From Spirabiliibacterium pneumoniae (GTDB lineage: Bacteria > Pseudomonadota > Gammaproteobacteria > Enterobacterales > Pasteurellaceae): DNA of 64,000 bases. The stretch is taken from contig NZ_JABMII010000001.1 in the NCBI RefSeq assembly GCF_014884995.1, positions 62,001 through 126,000 of the forward strand, given 5' to 3'. This document shows positions 1-8,775 of the stretch, piece after piece (position 1 is the stretch's first letter; each line of letters starts with the position of its first letter). The notes under the pieces were generated by a model, which worked only from the letters and a program-made list of their open reading frames with translations, was not told the DNA's origin and searched no databases. The position numbers and the translations under genes were made by a program.

Positions 1-471
1 CAGTACGGCGACGCTGAATGCACCTAAATCGACCCAAGAATTATAACGCGATGACCACACAATTGTGGTGCTGATGCTGCCAGGCCCTGCCATGATCGGC
101 ATTGCCAGTGGCACCACGGCAATATTGTTATATTCTGTCACATCGGTGGTTTGTTCTTCTTTATTTTGTTTTTGATCGCCCAGTTTGCCGTTGATCATCG
201 TCATCGCAATGGTGACGATCAAAATTCCGCCAGCGATCCGAAAGGCGTCAATTGAAATGCTAAACAAATTGAGAATAAGCTGACCCACAAATACACTAAT
301 GAGCAAAATAACCGCCACGGACACGCAAGTCATGAGGGTTGTTTTTTTGCGCTCCGCTTCATATTGATTGGCGGTCATACTGACAAAAATCGGCAGAATC
401 CCAAAGGGGTTCACAATAGCCACGAGCCCAATGAAAAATTGGATATAGACAGAAAGATTTGGTAAGTCCAC
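1..471 (-). CDS. MarC/YchE-family integral membrane protein, 3' part cut by window edge
   Basis: The minus-strand frame starts at GTG 471-469 and runs open to base 1, giving 157 N-terminal residues of a family whose members are usually about 200-220 residues long. It is hydrophobic, with an early segment containing NPFGILPIF and a later PLAMPIMAGPGS loop, both typical of the MarC/YchE (UPF0056) family of multi-pass inner-membrane proteins. The function of this family is not firmly established; some members were once linked to multiple antibiotic resistance. The central loop is rich in K, Q and E (near residues 97-108). The GTG start is chosen because the hydrophobic reading begins there and no upstream ATG fits. 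Confidence 0.75.
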   Translation of the reverse strand, partial: MDLPNLSVYIQFFIGLVAIVNPFGILPIFVSMTANQYEAERKKTTLMTCVSVAVILLISVFVGQLILNLFSISIDAFRIAGGILIVTIAMTMINGKLGDQKQNKEEQTTDVTEYNNIAVVPLAMPIMAGPGSISTTIVWSSRYNSWVDLGAFSVAVL

Positions 472-488
472 AATAAAACCTTAAACGA

Positions 489-1082
489 TTACAAAAGTCG
501 ATTCGACTGCACACTATACCCGATTACGGTTCGATGGTCATCTAAAGTCACAGGATTTGCTGAACAAATGGCATTAACTAGCCAATACTGCCCACTGCCC
601 ATTTTGGGTGCAACCCACGGTGCAGGCTTGGGAACATTATAAAACATCCGTTCCGACAAGTTAGGATAGGTGATCACTTCCACCACACGCATTTCCCTTT
701 TGCGACAATTGAATACCGCTGTCTGAGAATAGAGATTTGCTTTATCACTGGTGCCTAAAATGGCAATGCGGTAATCACTTTTTTTCCCCATGCCAACCCG
801 CACTTTGCCAAGGCGCACGCTATAATCGCCAATATAAAGATAAGCATCAGTCCCCACCTGATCGCTTATTTTTACAGCCTGTTTGGGCAGACTATCAACA
901 CTGATGCTTCCTTGTGAGATGGCATCAACCCAATCGTGCATCATATCAATATAACTGCCGTTGACAGGGTTTGCATTAAGAGGCTCATCTGTTTCGAGTG
1001 AGGTCTGAGCGCTTAATGTGTACAAAGGCAATCCCCAAAAAAGCAGCGCAACGACAACCATTGATTTTATCTGTGAATACAT
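489..1082 (-). CDS. Small exported protein of unknown function
   Basis: A 197-residue protein with a clear N-terminal signal peptide (hydrophobic stretch VVVALLFWGLPLYTLSA, cleavage likely after LSA-Q). The mature part contains two Cys residues (FNCRKRE and NAICSAN) that could form a disulfide. Layout and motifs resemble small periplasmic proteins of the CNP1-like or surface-adhesin E-like type, but I do not recognise it firmly and assign no function. The start is ATG 1082-1080, preceded by AGGTG seven bases upstream; a GTG six bases earlier overlaps that site and is less likely. The MarC-type gene follows in the same direction. Confidence 0.65.
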   Translation of the reverse strand: MYSQIKSMVVVALLFWGLPLYTLSAQTSLETDEPLNANPVNGSYIDMMHDWVDAISQGSISVDSLPKQAVKISDQVGTDAYLYIGDYSVRLGKVRVGMGKKSDYRIAILGTSDKANLYSQTAVFNCRKREMRVVEVITYPNLSERMFYNVPKPAPWVAPKMGSGQYWLVNAICSANPVTLDDHRTVIGYSVQSNRLL

Positions 1083-1247
1083 TATCACCTCGAGTGAGTT
1101 TTGAAATCAGCGCCAAAATCAACTTTCTAACAAGTTGCTCACCTAAACAACAACATTAGGATATAATTTTGGCATTATAAGGCGTTTTTTACACAAACAA
1201 AAGCAAGCGCTCAAAAATTGCATAAGTTGACAAAACAAAAAAGATAT

Positions 1248-1286
1248 TAAAATTAAAAAATTTATTTGATAATAATTATCATTATC
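1248..1286 (+). promoter_or_regulatory. Fur-like box and promoter upstream of rpmE2-rpmJ2
   Basis: At 1268-1286 lies GATAATAATTATCATTATC, which matches the 19-bp Fur consensus GATAATGATAATCATTATC at 17 positions. A TTGACA at 1227-1232 and TAAAAT at 1248-1253 (15-bp spacing, short) could be the promoter, which would put the box just past the transcription start where it could block transcription. In other gamma-proteobacteria the zinc-free L31/L36 paralogues are usually controlled by Zur, so the binding protein here needs testing. Confidence 0.6.
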
Positions 1287-1330
1287 TATAAAATAACAAC
1301 TTTATTTCCATACTTACTTTAGGAGATTTT

Positions 1331-1594
1331 ATGCAAAAAGGTATCCATCCTGATAATTACCGCACCGTGTTGTTCTATGATTCTAATGCCAAAAAAGGCT
1401 TTTTAATTCGCTCTTGCGCACGCACCAACAACACAATGAAATGGGAAGACGGCAATGAATATCCCGTCTTTATCTGCGACACCTCGTCCGCCTCACACCC
1501 ATTCTACACAGGCAAAACCCGCCAAGTGGCTGCCGAAGGTCGCGTGAGCGAATTTACCAACCGTTTCGCCAAATTTGGTTTGAAAAGTAAATAG
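1331..1594 (+). CDS. rpmE2: 50S ribosomal protein L31 type B (zinc-independent)
   Basis: An 87-residue protein beginning [17 protein letters not shown], characteristic of type B L31. It lacks the CxxC zinc-binding pattern of the standard L31 and is longer. Such C-minus paralogues replace the zinc-binding form on the ribosome when zinc is short, sparing zinc. RBS AGGAG lies at the expected distance before the ATG. It is followed eight bases later by rpmJ2, so the two form an operon. The Fur-like box upstream suggests metal control. Confidence 0.95.
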   Translation: MQKGIHPDNYRTVLFYDSNAKKGFLIRSCARTNNTMKWEDGNEYPVFICDTSSASHPFYTGKTRQVAAEGRVSEFTNRFAKFGLKSK

Positions 1595-1602
1595 GAGCCA
1601 TT

Positions 1603-1743
1603 ATGCAGGTTTTAACCTCGCTCAAAAGCGCCAAAACGCGCCATCCTAACTGCAAAGTTGTCCGTCGCCACGGCGTGGTATATGTCATTTGCAAAGAAAA
1701 CCCCCGCTTTAAAGCACGCCAAGGTGGCAAAAAACGTAAATAA
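1603..1743 (+). CDS. rpmJ2: 50S ribosomal protein L36 type B (YkgO-like)
   Basis: A 46-residue basic protein starting [20 protein letters not shown] and ending in a lysine/arginine-rich tail. Length and layout match YkgO, the alternative L36 of E. coli, including the [16 protein letters not shown] segment. The start ATG has GGAG six bases upstream. It is the second gene of the rpmE2-rpmJ2 operon, a pair that also travels together as ykgM-ykgO in enterics. The role is ribosomal large-subunit assembly under metal limitation, by family knowledge. Confidence 0.93.
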   Translation: MQVLTSLKSAKTRHPNCKVVRRHGVVYVICKENPRFKARQGGKKRK

Positions 1744-1745
1744 CC

Positions 1746-1770
1746 AAGTGCGGTCTAACCGCACTTTCAT
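1746..1770. terminator. Uptake-signal dyad after rpmJ2
   Basis: AAGTGCGGT and ACCGCACTT face each other across three bases (1746-1766), forming a 9-bp stem followed by a short T run. Inverted uptake-signal pairs behind genes commonly double as terminators in Haemophilus-type genomes. The T run is short, so termination may be partial. Confidence 0.55.
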
Positions 1771-1839
1771 CGCCTATATCCTTGTCAGTACCGCACTTTT
1801 AGCATAAAATAACGGATTATTTTGAGTTCAGAGGCTGCT

Positions 1840-2427
1840 GTGTCACAAATTAAATTAATCGTGGGCTTAAACAACCCTGGCGCCCAATATGATGGCACCC
1901 GCCACAATGCGGGCGAATGGGTGTTGTCCGCTTTGTGCGAGCGAAATCATGTTCGCTTAGTGCCTGAAAGTAAGTACTTCGGTGCCACCGCAAAAGCCAC
2001 GATTGAAGGGCAAGAAGTACGGTTGCTTTTGCCCTCCACTTTTATGAACCTCAGTGGCAAATCGGTTAGCGCATTGGCAAACTTTTTCCGTATCGCGCCG
2101 CAAGAGATTTTAGTTATTCACGATGAGCTGGACCTGCCACCTGGTATTGCAAAATTCAAGCTCGGTGGCGGGCATGGCGGGCACAATGGGCTAAAAGACA
2201 TCATCGCGCGTTTGGGAAATCAGCGCGATTTTTACCGCCTGCGTCTTGGCATTGGGCACCCAGGCGATAAATCGTTGGTAAGTAACTATGTGTTAAGTAA
2301 ACCTGCGCCTGCTGAACGTGAAAAAATTATCCAAGCCGTAGATGAAGCCACGCGTTGCATTGAACTTATGCTCAAACAAGATATCAATGCTGCAATGAAT
2401 CGGTTAAACGGTTTTAAAGCAAACTAA
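1840..2427 (+). CDS. pth: Peptidyl-tRNA hydrolase
   Basis: This enzyme releases tRNA from peptidyl-tRNA that drops off the ribosome. From GTG 1840 the protein is 195 residues, close to the 194 of E. coli Pth. The conserved GLNNPG (Asn 11/12), the catalytic His 22 in [15 protein letters not shown] and the [13 protein letters not shown] loop are all present. The GTG start is preferred over a TTG 18 bases upstream because GAGG precedes it and the family alignment begins at SQIKLIVGL. It precedes ychF by 16 bases; the pth-ychF pairing is widely conserved in gamma-proteobacteria. Confidence 0.95.
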   Translation: MSQIKLIVGLNNPGAQYDGTRHNAGEWVLSALCERNHVRLVPESKYFGATAKATIEGQEVRLLLPSTFMNLSGKSVSALANFFRIAPQEILVIHDELDLPPGIAKFKLGGGHGGHNGLKDIIARLGNQRDFYRLRLGIGHPGDKSLVSNYVLSKPAPAEREKIIQAVDEATRCIELMLKQDINAAMNRLNGFKAN

Positions 2428-2443
2428 CTAGTAAGGAATTTTT

Positions 2444-3535
2444 ATGGGATTTAAGTGCGGTATCGTGGGCTTACCCAACGTGGGCAAATCCACCCTATTT
2501 AACGCGTTAACCAAAGCAGGCATTGAAGCGGCGAACTACCCTTTTTGCACCATTGAGCCAAACACGGGTGTAGTGCCGATGCCAGACCCACGCTTGGATG
2601 CGCTAGCTAAAATTGTCAATCCGCAGCGTGTGCTACCAACCACCATGGAATTTGTCGACATTGCAGGCCTAGTGAAAGGCGCCTCCACAGGGGAAGGGTT
2701 AGGCAACAAATTTCTTGCCAATATTCGTGAAACCGATGCTATCGGTCATGTGGTGCGTTGCTTTCAAAACGATGACATCGTGCACGTGTCAGGCAAAATT
2801 GACCCTGCAGATGACATCGACATCATCAACACCGAGCTGGCGTTGGCGGATTTAGAAAGCTGTGAAAAAGCCATTCAACGCCTGCAGAAAAAAGCCAAAG
2901 GCGGCGATAAAGAGGCAAAATTTGCACTCACCGTGTTGGAAAAATGCCTGCCTGTGCTGGAAAATGCTGGCATGCTGCGCACGTTGGATTTTGACAAAGA
3001 TGAATTGGCGGTGTTGAAAAACTACAATTTCCTCACCATGAAGCCGACCATGTACATCGCCAACGTCAACGAAGATGGCTTTGAAAATAATCCATTTTTA
3101 GACAAAGTGCGGTCAATCGCTGAAAAAGAAGGCTCTGTTGTTGTGCCTGTATGCGCGGCGATTGAGGCCGAGATCGCCGAGTTAGAAGATGATGAAAAAG
3201 ACGAATTTTTAAGTGAGCTTGGCCTTGATGAACCAGGGCTTAACCGTGTGATTCGCGCTGGCTACGAGTTGTTGAACCTGCAAACCTATTTCACCGCAGG
3301 CGTGAAAGAGGTGCGCGCGTGGACAGTCTCCGTGGGTGCCACCGCACCTAAAGCTGCCGCCGTTATCCACACCGATTTTGAGAAAGGCTTTATCCGCGCT
3401 GAAGTCATCGGTTATGATGATTTCATTCAATACAACGGTGAAAACGGCGCCAAAGAGGCGGGCAAATGGCGCCTTGAAGGCAAAGACTACATCGTGCAAG
3501 ATGGCGATGTCATGCACTTCCGCTTCAACGTATAA
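2444..3535 (+). CDS. ychF: Redox-regulated ATPase YchF (Obg-like)
   Basis: A 363-residue P-loop protein, the usual family length. The Walker A motif GLPNVGKST is at residues 9-17, DIAG follows near residue 68, and the base-recognition motif is NVNE instead of NKxD, which is the hallmark of YchF and explains its preference for ATP over GTP. The C-terminal part is a TGS domain (KEVRAWTV, ending HFRFNV). It binds ribosomes and influences oxidative-stress responses in E. coli. It is transcribed with pth and ends at a strong terminator. Confidence 0.96.
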   Translation: MGFKCGIVGLPNVGKSTLFNALTKAGIEAANYPFCTIEPNTGVVPMPDPRLDALAKIVNPQRVLPTTMEFVDIAGLVKGASTGEGLGNKFLANIRETDAIGHVVRCFQNDDIVHVSGKIDPADDIDIINTELALADLESCEKAIQRLQKKAKGGDKEAKFALTVLEKCLPVLENAGMLRTLDFDKDELAVLKNYNFLTMKPTMYIANVNEDGFENNPFLDKVRSIAEKEGSVVVPVCAAIEAEIAELEDDEKDEFLSELGLDEPGLNRVIRAGYELLNLQTYFTAGVKEVRAWTVSVGATAPKAAAVIHTDFEKGFIRAEVIGYDDFIQYNGENGAKEAGKWRLEGKDYIVQDGDVMHFRFNV

Positions 3536-3542
3536 CCCCTTC

Positions 3543-3569
3543 AACCACCGCACTTGCGGTGGTTTTTTT
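3543..3569 (+). terminator. Rho-independent terminator of pth-ychF
   Basis: AACCACCGCA pairs with TGCGGTGGTT over a tight loop, followed by seven T residues. The stem contains a partial uptake-signal core. It lies eight bases after the ychF stop. Confidence 0.85.
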
Positions 3570-3734
3570 ATAAAGTGCGGTTATCACGCCACAAATTTCA
3601 CTAAATTCTAAATTTGGGATCGCGATCACCTGATAACACCATCAGGCGCGTTGTGTATTGTGCTGATTTTTGCTAATTTGATTTAACATTTTGTTTTCAA
3701 TTTATTATCAGAAATGATACAAAAGGAGCGCACC

Positions 3735-4700
3735 ATGAAAAAATTTGCCAGTGTTGTTTTGCTAGGTTTGTTCGCCAGCAGCAGTTTTGCCGCCCCAACC
3801 ATCAAAGAGTGCCTTGCTCCAGCAGGTCCAGGCGGCGGTTGGGATTTCACCTGCCGCAGCGTATCGAAACTTTTGTTTGAAGAAAAACTGGTGCCTAACC
3901 CAATTCAAACCGTCAACATGGCGGGCGCCGGAGGCGGTGTGGCGTTTGCCCATGTGGTGTCTAAACGGAAAAAAGACGATGGCTTGTTTGTTGCAGCTTC
4001 CACCGCCACCACCACACGCTTGGCACAAGGGCAATTTAAAGGCATGAATGCCGACATGGTGAAATGGGTCGCCGCCATTGGTGCGGATTATGGCGTGATC
4101 GCAGTGAAAAAAGATGCGCCATATCAAACGCTTGACGATTTGATGGCGGCATTGAAAAAAACACCAAGTGCGGTCAAATTTGCAGGCGCCAGCTCCGTTG
4201 GTGGCTGGGATCACCTCAAAGTATTAATGGCCGCCCAAGAGGCTGGCGTTAAAAATGCTCAAGACATTCGCTATCTTTCTTTTAATAACGGGGGCGATGC
4301 TATCACCAAAGTGCTTGGCGGGCACTTAGATGCCTTCACAGGCGATATTTCAGAGGCGCAAGGCTTTATCCAATCAGGTGATTTGCGCGTGCTTGCCGTG
4401 CTTGCTGATGAACGCTTGCCAGCACCTTATGACGCCATTCCAACGGCAAAAGAGCAAGGGATTAATACCACAGCGGCTAACTGGCGTGGTTTCTATCTGC
4501 CAAAAGAGGTCAGCGACGAGACCTATAACTGGTGGGTAACCACACTGGATAAACTCAACGACGATCCAAAATGGCACGCTGTCATGGCGCAAAATGGCTT
4601 AATGCCGTTTCATAAGTCAGGGGCGGCATTCACAGATTATGTCAACACACAAATTGCCGACATTCAGGCGATTTCTAAATCATTGGGCATTATAAAATAA
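3735..4700 (+). CDS. tctC: Tripartite tricarboxylate transporter, periplasmic binding protein
   Basis: A 321-residue solute-binding protein with a signal peptide (MKKFASVVLLGLFASSSFA, cut before APTIKE). The mature start contains APAGPGGGWD, the ligand-binding loop typical of the TctC/Bug family, and later GASSVGGWDHLK and LGGHLDAFTGD. By family knowledge it captures carboxylates such as citrate or tricarballylate in the periplasm for TctAB. ATG 3735 is chosen because AGGAG sits eight bases upstream and the signal peptide begins there. The first gene of a tctCBA operon; substrate cannot be told from sequence. Confidence 0.9.
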   Translation: MKKFASVVLLGLFASSSFAAPTIKECLAPAGPGGGWDFTCRSVSKLLFEEKLVPNPIQTVNMAGAGGGVAFAHVVSKRKKDDGLFVAASTATTTRLAQGQFKGMNADMVKWVAAIGADYGVIAVKKDAPYQTLDDLMAALKKTPSAVKFAGASSVGGWDHLKVLMAAQEAGVKNAQDIRYLSFNNGGDAITKVLGGHLDAFTGDISEAQGFIQSGDLRVLAVLADERLPAPYDAIPTAKEQGINTTAANWRGFYLPKEVSDETYNWWVTTLDKLNDDPKWHAVMAQNGLMPFHKSGAAFTDYVNTQIADIQAISKSLGIIK

Positions 4701-4716
4701 TAAAGTGAGGTGGGTT

Positions 4717-5172
4717 ATGGCGCAAAGTCGGCTGGCGGATCGCATTTTTGGGCTGTGTATGGTGTTGCTCGCACTCAGTTATGGCTATCTTGGCCTAGAA
4801 TTTGAGCAACCTTTCGGCGCACATGAAACCATCGGGCCGCGCACCTTTCCCACCATTATCGCTATAATCTTGGCACTGGCAGGCTTATGGCTTGTGATTA
4901 AACCGCAAGAAAATAGCGACTGGGCGAAAGGTAAAACGTGGTTTTCTTTGTTGTTGGTCATTTCCATTTTAATAATTTATGTCATCTTACTTGAGCCATT
5001 GGGCTTTATTCCCACCTCAGTGCTGTGCTGCGGATTGTTAAGCTGGCAAATGGGCGCAAAACCTTTTCCCGCATATCTCATCGCGACCTGCTACGCCAGT
5101 GCCCTTTATCTGTTGTTTAATGTTGTGCTGGAGCTGATGCTGCCAGAAGGTATTTTAGGAGGCTGGCTATGA
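4717..5172 (+). CDS. tctB: Tripartite tricarboxylate transporter, small membrane subunit
   Basis: A 151-residue hydrophobic protein with about four predicted membrane segments, matching TctB in size. The conserved GPRTFPTI stretch near residue 42 supports the family. Start ATG 4717 has GTGAGG seven to twelve bases upstream; that GTG itself is an alternative but poorer start. It sits 16 bases after tctC and its stop overlaps the tctA start by four bases, so translation is probably coupled. It is needed for TctA-mediated uptake in the family. Confidence 0.88.
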   Translation: MAQSRLADRIFGLCMVLLALSYGYLGLEFEQPFGAHETIGPRTFPTIIAIILALAGLWLVIKPQENSDWAKGKTWFSLLLVISILIIYVILLEPLGFIPTSVLCCGLLSWQMGAKPFPAYLIATCYASALYLLFNVVLELMLPEGILGGWL

Positions 5173-6689
5173 CAACCGTTGATCTGCTTCTCAATGGCTT
5201 TATGGCGGCATTAACTTGGCAAAATCTGGCCTTCGCTGCCCTTGGTTGCACGCTTGGCACGCTTATTGGCGCTCTGCCTGGGTTAGGGCCGGCTAATGGC
5301 GTGGCAATTTTAATTCCGCTGGCGTTTAGCCTCGGGCTTGACCCGACCACTGCACTGATTTTGCTCACCGCCGTCTATTCAGGCGCGATGTACGGAGGGC
5401 GGATTTCCAGCATTTTATTGAATATTCCAGGCGATGAACCCGCGCTGATGACCACCCTTGACGGTTATCCCATGGCCAAGCAAGGCAAAGCAGCAGAAGC
5501 GTTGGTTTTCTCCGCAGTGGCCTCTTTTGTTGGCAGTTTGCTTGCCACCATCGGCTTAGTGCTACTTGCGCCGTTGTTGGCGAAAGCCGCGCTGCACTTC
5601 GGGCCGCCTGAATATGTGGCGCTGTATATTTTGGCCTTTGCCGCACTCGGTGGCATCACCAGTAAAAGTGTCGCAAAAACATTGGTTGCAACCGCACTTG
5701 GATTAATGATTGCAACGGTGGGCATCGACGCCAGTACAGGCATTCCACGTTATACCTTTGATATACTTGAATTGTATGAAGGCATTGATTTTATTATTGT
5801 TCTCGTGGGGTTATTTGCAATCAGTGAGTTACTGCTGTTTATTGAAAGCCACCGCAACGACGTTCGTAATATGATAAGCGTGAACAAAATGCGGATTAAA
5901 CTCGCCGATATTATCGCGCTGCTGCCCACCTCTTTTCGTGGCGCTATTCTAGGCTTTATTTCAGGCGTGTTGCCAGGGGCGGGGGCCTCACTAGGCAGTT
6001 TTATCAGTTACACATTAGAGAAAAAATGGGTTGATAAAGAAAACACTTTTGGCACTGGCGATCCGCGCGGTGTGGCAGCGCCTGAAGCGGGCAACAACGC
6101 CGCCGCCAGTGGTGCATTAGTGCCCATGTTAACATTAGGCGTGCCTGGCAGCGGCACCACTGCCGTTTTGCTTGCGATGTTGATCTCGCTCAACATTACC
6201 CCAGGGCCAATGCTCTTCCAACAAAATGCGGAACTGGTGTGGAGTGTCATTGCGGCGCTGTTTATCGGCAATGTGTTGCTCCTGTTACTTAACGTTCCGA
6301 TGGTTGGTTTTTTTGTGAAAATCTTATCCATCCCACCACGCTTTCTCATGCCAGTAGTGACGCTGATCGCCATTTTAGGCATTTATGCCTTAAGCCATAG
6401 CGTGATTGATTTGTATATGATGATTGGCTTTGGCGTGTTGGGGTATATTTTGCGCAAAATTGAAATCCCGCTCGTGCCGATTATTCTTGGTATGTTGCTC
6501 GGCCCCGAGCTGGAAATCGCTCTGCGCCATTCATTAATGATCTCTAACGGCGATTGGGCCATTTTATGGGGCAGCCCACTGGCCATTGGGCTATGGATTG
6601 TTGCCATTCTTGGGCTAATTTTACCAATGCTTGTGGGGCCTATTTTGCGTGCGAAAATGAAAGCCTCGACCAAAGGGCTTGATGATTAA
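5169..6689 (+). CDS. tctA: Tripartite tricarboxylate transporter, large permease subunit
   Basis: A 506-residue protein with about twelve hydrophobic segments, the normal TctA length. The family signatures GALPGLGPANG near residue 34, YGGRISSILLNIPG near 75 and its internal-repeat counterpart GVLPGAGASLGSF near residue 267 are present. It carries out sodium- or proton-driven carboxylate uptake with TctB and TctC. ATGA overlap with tctB shows operon coupling. No TctDE two-component regulator genes are found nearby, so control must lie elsewhere. Confidence 0.93.
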   Translation: MTTVDLLLNGFMAALTWQNLAFAALGCTLGTLIGALPGLGPANGVAILIPLAFSLGLDPTTALILLTAVYSGAMYGGRISSILLNIPGDEPALMTTLDGYPMAKQGKAAEALVFSAVASFVGSLLATIGLVLLAPLLAKAALHFGPPEYVALYILAFAALGGITSKSVAKTLVATALGLMIATVGIDASTGIPRYTFDILELYEGIDFIIVLVGLFAISELLLFIESHRNDVRNMISVNKMRIKLADIIALLPTSFRGAILGFISGVLPGAGASLGSFISYTLEKKWVDKENTFGTGDPRGVAAPEAGNNAAASGALVPMLTLGVPGSGTTAVLLAMLISLNITPGPMLFQQNAELVWSVIAALFIGNVLLLLLNVPMVGFFVKILSIPPRFLMPVVTLIAILGIYALSHSVIDLYMMIGFGVLGYILRKIEIPLVPIILGMLLGPELEIALRHSLMISNGDWAILWGSPLAIGLWIVAILGLILPMLVGPILRAKMKASTKGLDD

Positions 6690-6705
6690 TGTCAAAAACG
6701 ATCAA

Positions 6706-7353
6706 TTAGATCGCTTTTTGTTCCTCTAGTATCATAAATTGCGCATTCGGGTGATGTTGCTGCAAATAGTGTTGCAAATAACACTCGCTGCTTTGTTCGA
6801 TGATGTCATCTTTTTTCGGGTAACGATTGTAGATCAGTGTATGCAATGGAATATTGCGGGCGCGGCAAACTTCCAGGCTGAGCAACGTGTGATTAATGCT
6901 GCCCAATTTGCCACTGGTGACCAAAATCAGCGGATAGCCTTGCTGCTGGAGATAATCCAGTGTTGTTTGCGTTGCATTTAACGGCACCGCCAGCCCACCT
7001 GCGCCTTCAAGCAACACCACCTCATAACGCTGCGCCAGTGTGCGACTGTCTTGCGTGATTAAATCAAGATCAATGGCACGCCCTTCCATTTCTGCTGCCA
7101 AGTGCGGTGAGCATGGGTAGTGATAAATAAAGCGACAGGTTAAACCACAAGTATCATCATCACACAACGGTACACCTTGCACTTTGCGGTGCGTTATAAT
7201 GTCGTCTGATAGTTTTTCACAGCCTGTTTGCACCATTTTTTGCGTAATCACACGCACGCCTTGTTGCGCTAACATTCGGGCAAAAACCCCTGTGGCAATG
7301 GTTTTGCCTACGTCGGTATCAATGCCCGATACAAATAAAATCTGCCCTGCCAT
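6706..7353 (-). CDS. bioD: ATP-dependent dethiobiotin synthetase
   Basis: A 215-residue P-loop enzyme that closes the ureido ring of dethiobiotin from 7,8-diaminopelargonate, CO2 and ATP. The Walker A motif GIDTDVGKT is at residues 10-18, and EGAGGLAVPL near residue 115 is the second family signature. It is the last gene of the metB-bioAFGCD operon, starting one base after the bioC stop. It meets tctA tail to tail with only 16 bases between. BioB, the last biotin enzyme, is not in this window. Confidence 0.94.
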   Translation of the reverse strand: MAGQILFVSGIDTDVGKTIATGVFARMLAQQGVRVITQKMVQTGCEKLSDDIITHRKVQGVPLCDDDTCGLTCRFIYHYPCSPHLAAEMEGRAIDLDLITQDSRTLAQRYEVVLLEGAGGLAVPLNATQTTLDYLQQQGYPLILVTSGKLGSINHTLLSLEVCRARNIPLHTLIYNRYPKKDDIIEQSSECYLQHYLQQHHPNAQFMILEEQKAI

Positions 7354-7354
7354 A

Positions 7355-8140
7355 TTATGTCCTCTTCGCTAAAATAATCAAAGGGTGATACGTCAAACGC
7401 ACCCCCGTTTGAGATGAATAGTGCGCACAATAAGCCTGCTCAAAGGCTTGCAAGCGGTGTTTTGTCCAGTGCATTTGTGCTGTTGCCGTCACGCCCGTTG
7501 CTTTAAGATGTTTTAACACTGCTCTGGGGCTCGGGAAAGTGAGCACATGGCGCTGCGCTTCTAAGTTTACCAATTCAAAGCCAGACACCAGCCAGCGTTG
7601 CCACTGCTGACAAGTAGGATAATCCAGCCCCTTGCCCGTCAGCCGACGAATTTCAGCGCAGTTATCAGGCAAGAAGGTGCTGAAAAGCAACACACCACCG
7701 CGGCGTAAATAGGCACGACCCAGCGTCACAATCCGCTCAGGCGCATGAAACCACTGCACGGTGGAGCCTGAAAGTAGCAGATCAAATGCCTGTGTGGCAG
7801 GCAAAGTGCGGTCAAGATACTCACCGTCTGCACATAAAAAATGGGTGTCATCGCCCTGCCAGCGCTGGGCTTGGGTTTGCACGGCGGCAGCATTGAGATC
7901 ATTGTGCCACCATTGGTGCGCCGTCAGCTGCTGATGCAAAAGTGCGGTCAAATCGCCGCTGCCGCAGCCAATTTCCAACACATTCGCAAACGCCTGACCG
8001 CACTTTTCACGCAGCAACGTAAGCATTCTTCGATTCACTGCGCGCTGCACACTCGCCTGATGATCATAGCTAGGCAAGGCTTTGGCAAAACGCTGTGCGA
8101 TCAATGCCTTGTCTAGCGGCTCTGACATAGCGCCTGCCAT
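7355..8140 (-). CDS. bioC: Malonyl-ACP O-methyltransferase
   Basis: This enzyme uses SAM to methylate malonyl-ACP, disguising it as a primer for pimelate chain building. The protein has the class I methyltransferase motif VLEIGCGSGDLT near residue 46, and FDLLLSGSTVQW further on, as in BioC. Reading from ATG 8140 gives 261 residues; a second ATG at 8128 with AGG upstream would give 257 and is also possible. The 5' end overlaps the bioG stop, so the two are translated in a coupled way. Hydrolysis of the final methyl ester is done by the adjacent BioG. Confidence 0.92.
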   Translation of the reverse strand: MAGAMSEPLDKALIAQRFAKALPSYDHQASVQRAVNRRMLTLLREKCGQAFANVLEIGCGSGDLTALLHQQLTAHQWWHNDLNAAAVQTQAQRWQGDDTHFLCADGEYLDRTLPATQAFDLLLSGSTVQWFHAPERIVTLGRAYLRRGGVLLFSTFLPDNCAEIRRLTGKGLDYPTCQQWQRWLVSGFELVNLEAQRHVLTFPSPRAVLKHLKATGVTATAQMHWTKHRLQAFEQAYCAHYSSQTGVRLTYHPLIILAKRT

Positions 8141-8775
8141 GATGAGAAATGAGAAAAAACAAAGTGCGGTGCTTCAAACATCACAATGTCACACTGTGGC
8201 TGAAATTGTGTGAAATAACGCACTTGGCTCTCAGCTGGAAAAATACGATCGTGAATGCCAATTATCGCCTTATGCCAGCGAAAAGTGCGCTTAGGTGCCG
8301 CATTAATTGCCCGCTCAAGGGCTGCCAATTCGTCGTAAATTTCTGCCAATGCGCGCGCGGGAAATTGTTGATAAACACGCAATATCTCACGCGTTCCACA
8401 CATTCTGCGCTCAAATTTTACCCTTCCTGCCGCATCTAAATGCTGCAATGTGGCGCTAAACACCGCCTGAGGAATGCCGAAATCATCATCAATCGGCAAG
8501 CCTGTGCCATTAATGGCAATACTATTGACTATCGGCAAGCCTTGCCCTAACACCTGCTGCGCCACCCACACGCCAAGCGACCACGCCACAACAGTAATTT
8601 CATCATACGCACGCAAATCGGGTGAAAAATCCAAAGTGCGGTAATCAAAACACGCCAGCGCATCGCAATCGTCAGGGATGACCCAATGTTCAACCGCATT
8701 CGGCGCACTGCTCCAGCCTGCAAAATAGAGGATTAATTTTCGCTTACCTGCACGTTTAAACCAATGAAATTGCAT
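8113..8775 (-). CDS. bioG: Pimeloyl-ACP methyl ester esterase BioG
   Basis: A 220-residue alpha/beta-hydrolase of the DUF452/BioG type, which in Haemophilus replaces BioH for release of pimeloyl-ACP from its methyl ester. The nucleophile elbow reads VVAWSLGVWVA near residue 65, the likely acid is in IIGIHDRIF and the likely catalytic His in EAPHFVFSHF near the C-terminus. Its ATG overlaps the bioF stop (TAATG) and its end overlaps bioC. The location between bioF and bioC is the order described for H. influenzae. Confidence 0.93.
   Translation of the reverse strand: MQFHWFKRAGKRKLILYFAGWSSAPNAVEHWVIPDDCDALACFDYRTLDFSPDLRAYDEITVVAWSLGVWVAQQVLGQGLPIVNSIAINGTGLPIDDDFGIPQAVFSATLQHLDAAGRVKFERRMCGTREILRVYQQFPARALAEIYDELAALERAINAAPKRTFRWHKAIIGIHDRIFPAESQVRYFTQFQPQCDIVMFEAPHFVFSHFSSWQALCQSR

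Noticed and set aside
3571-3734. Possible riboswitch or small gene before tctC
   Set aside because: No conserved fold or open frame with an RBS is seen; only a TctC promoter region can be assumed.
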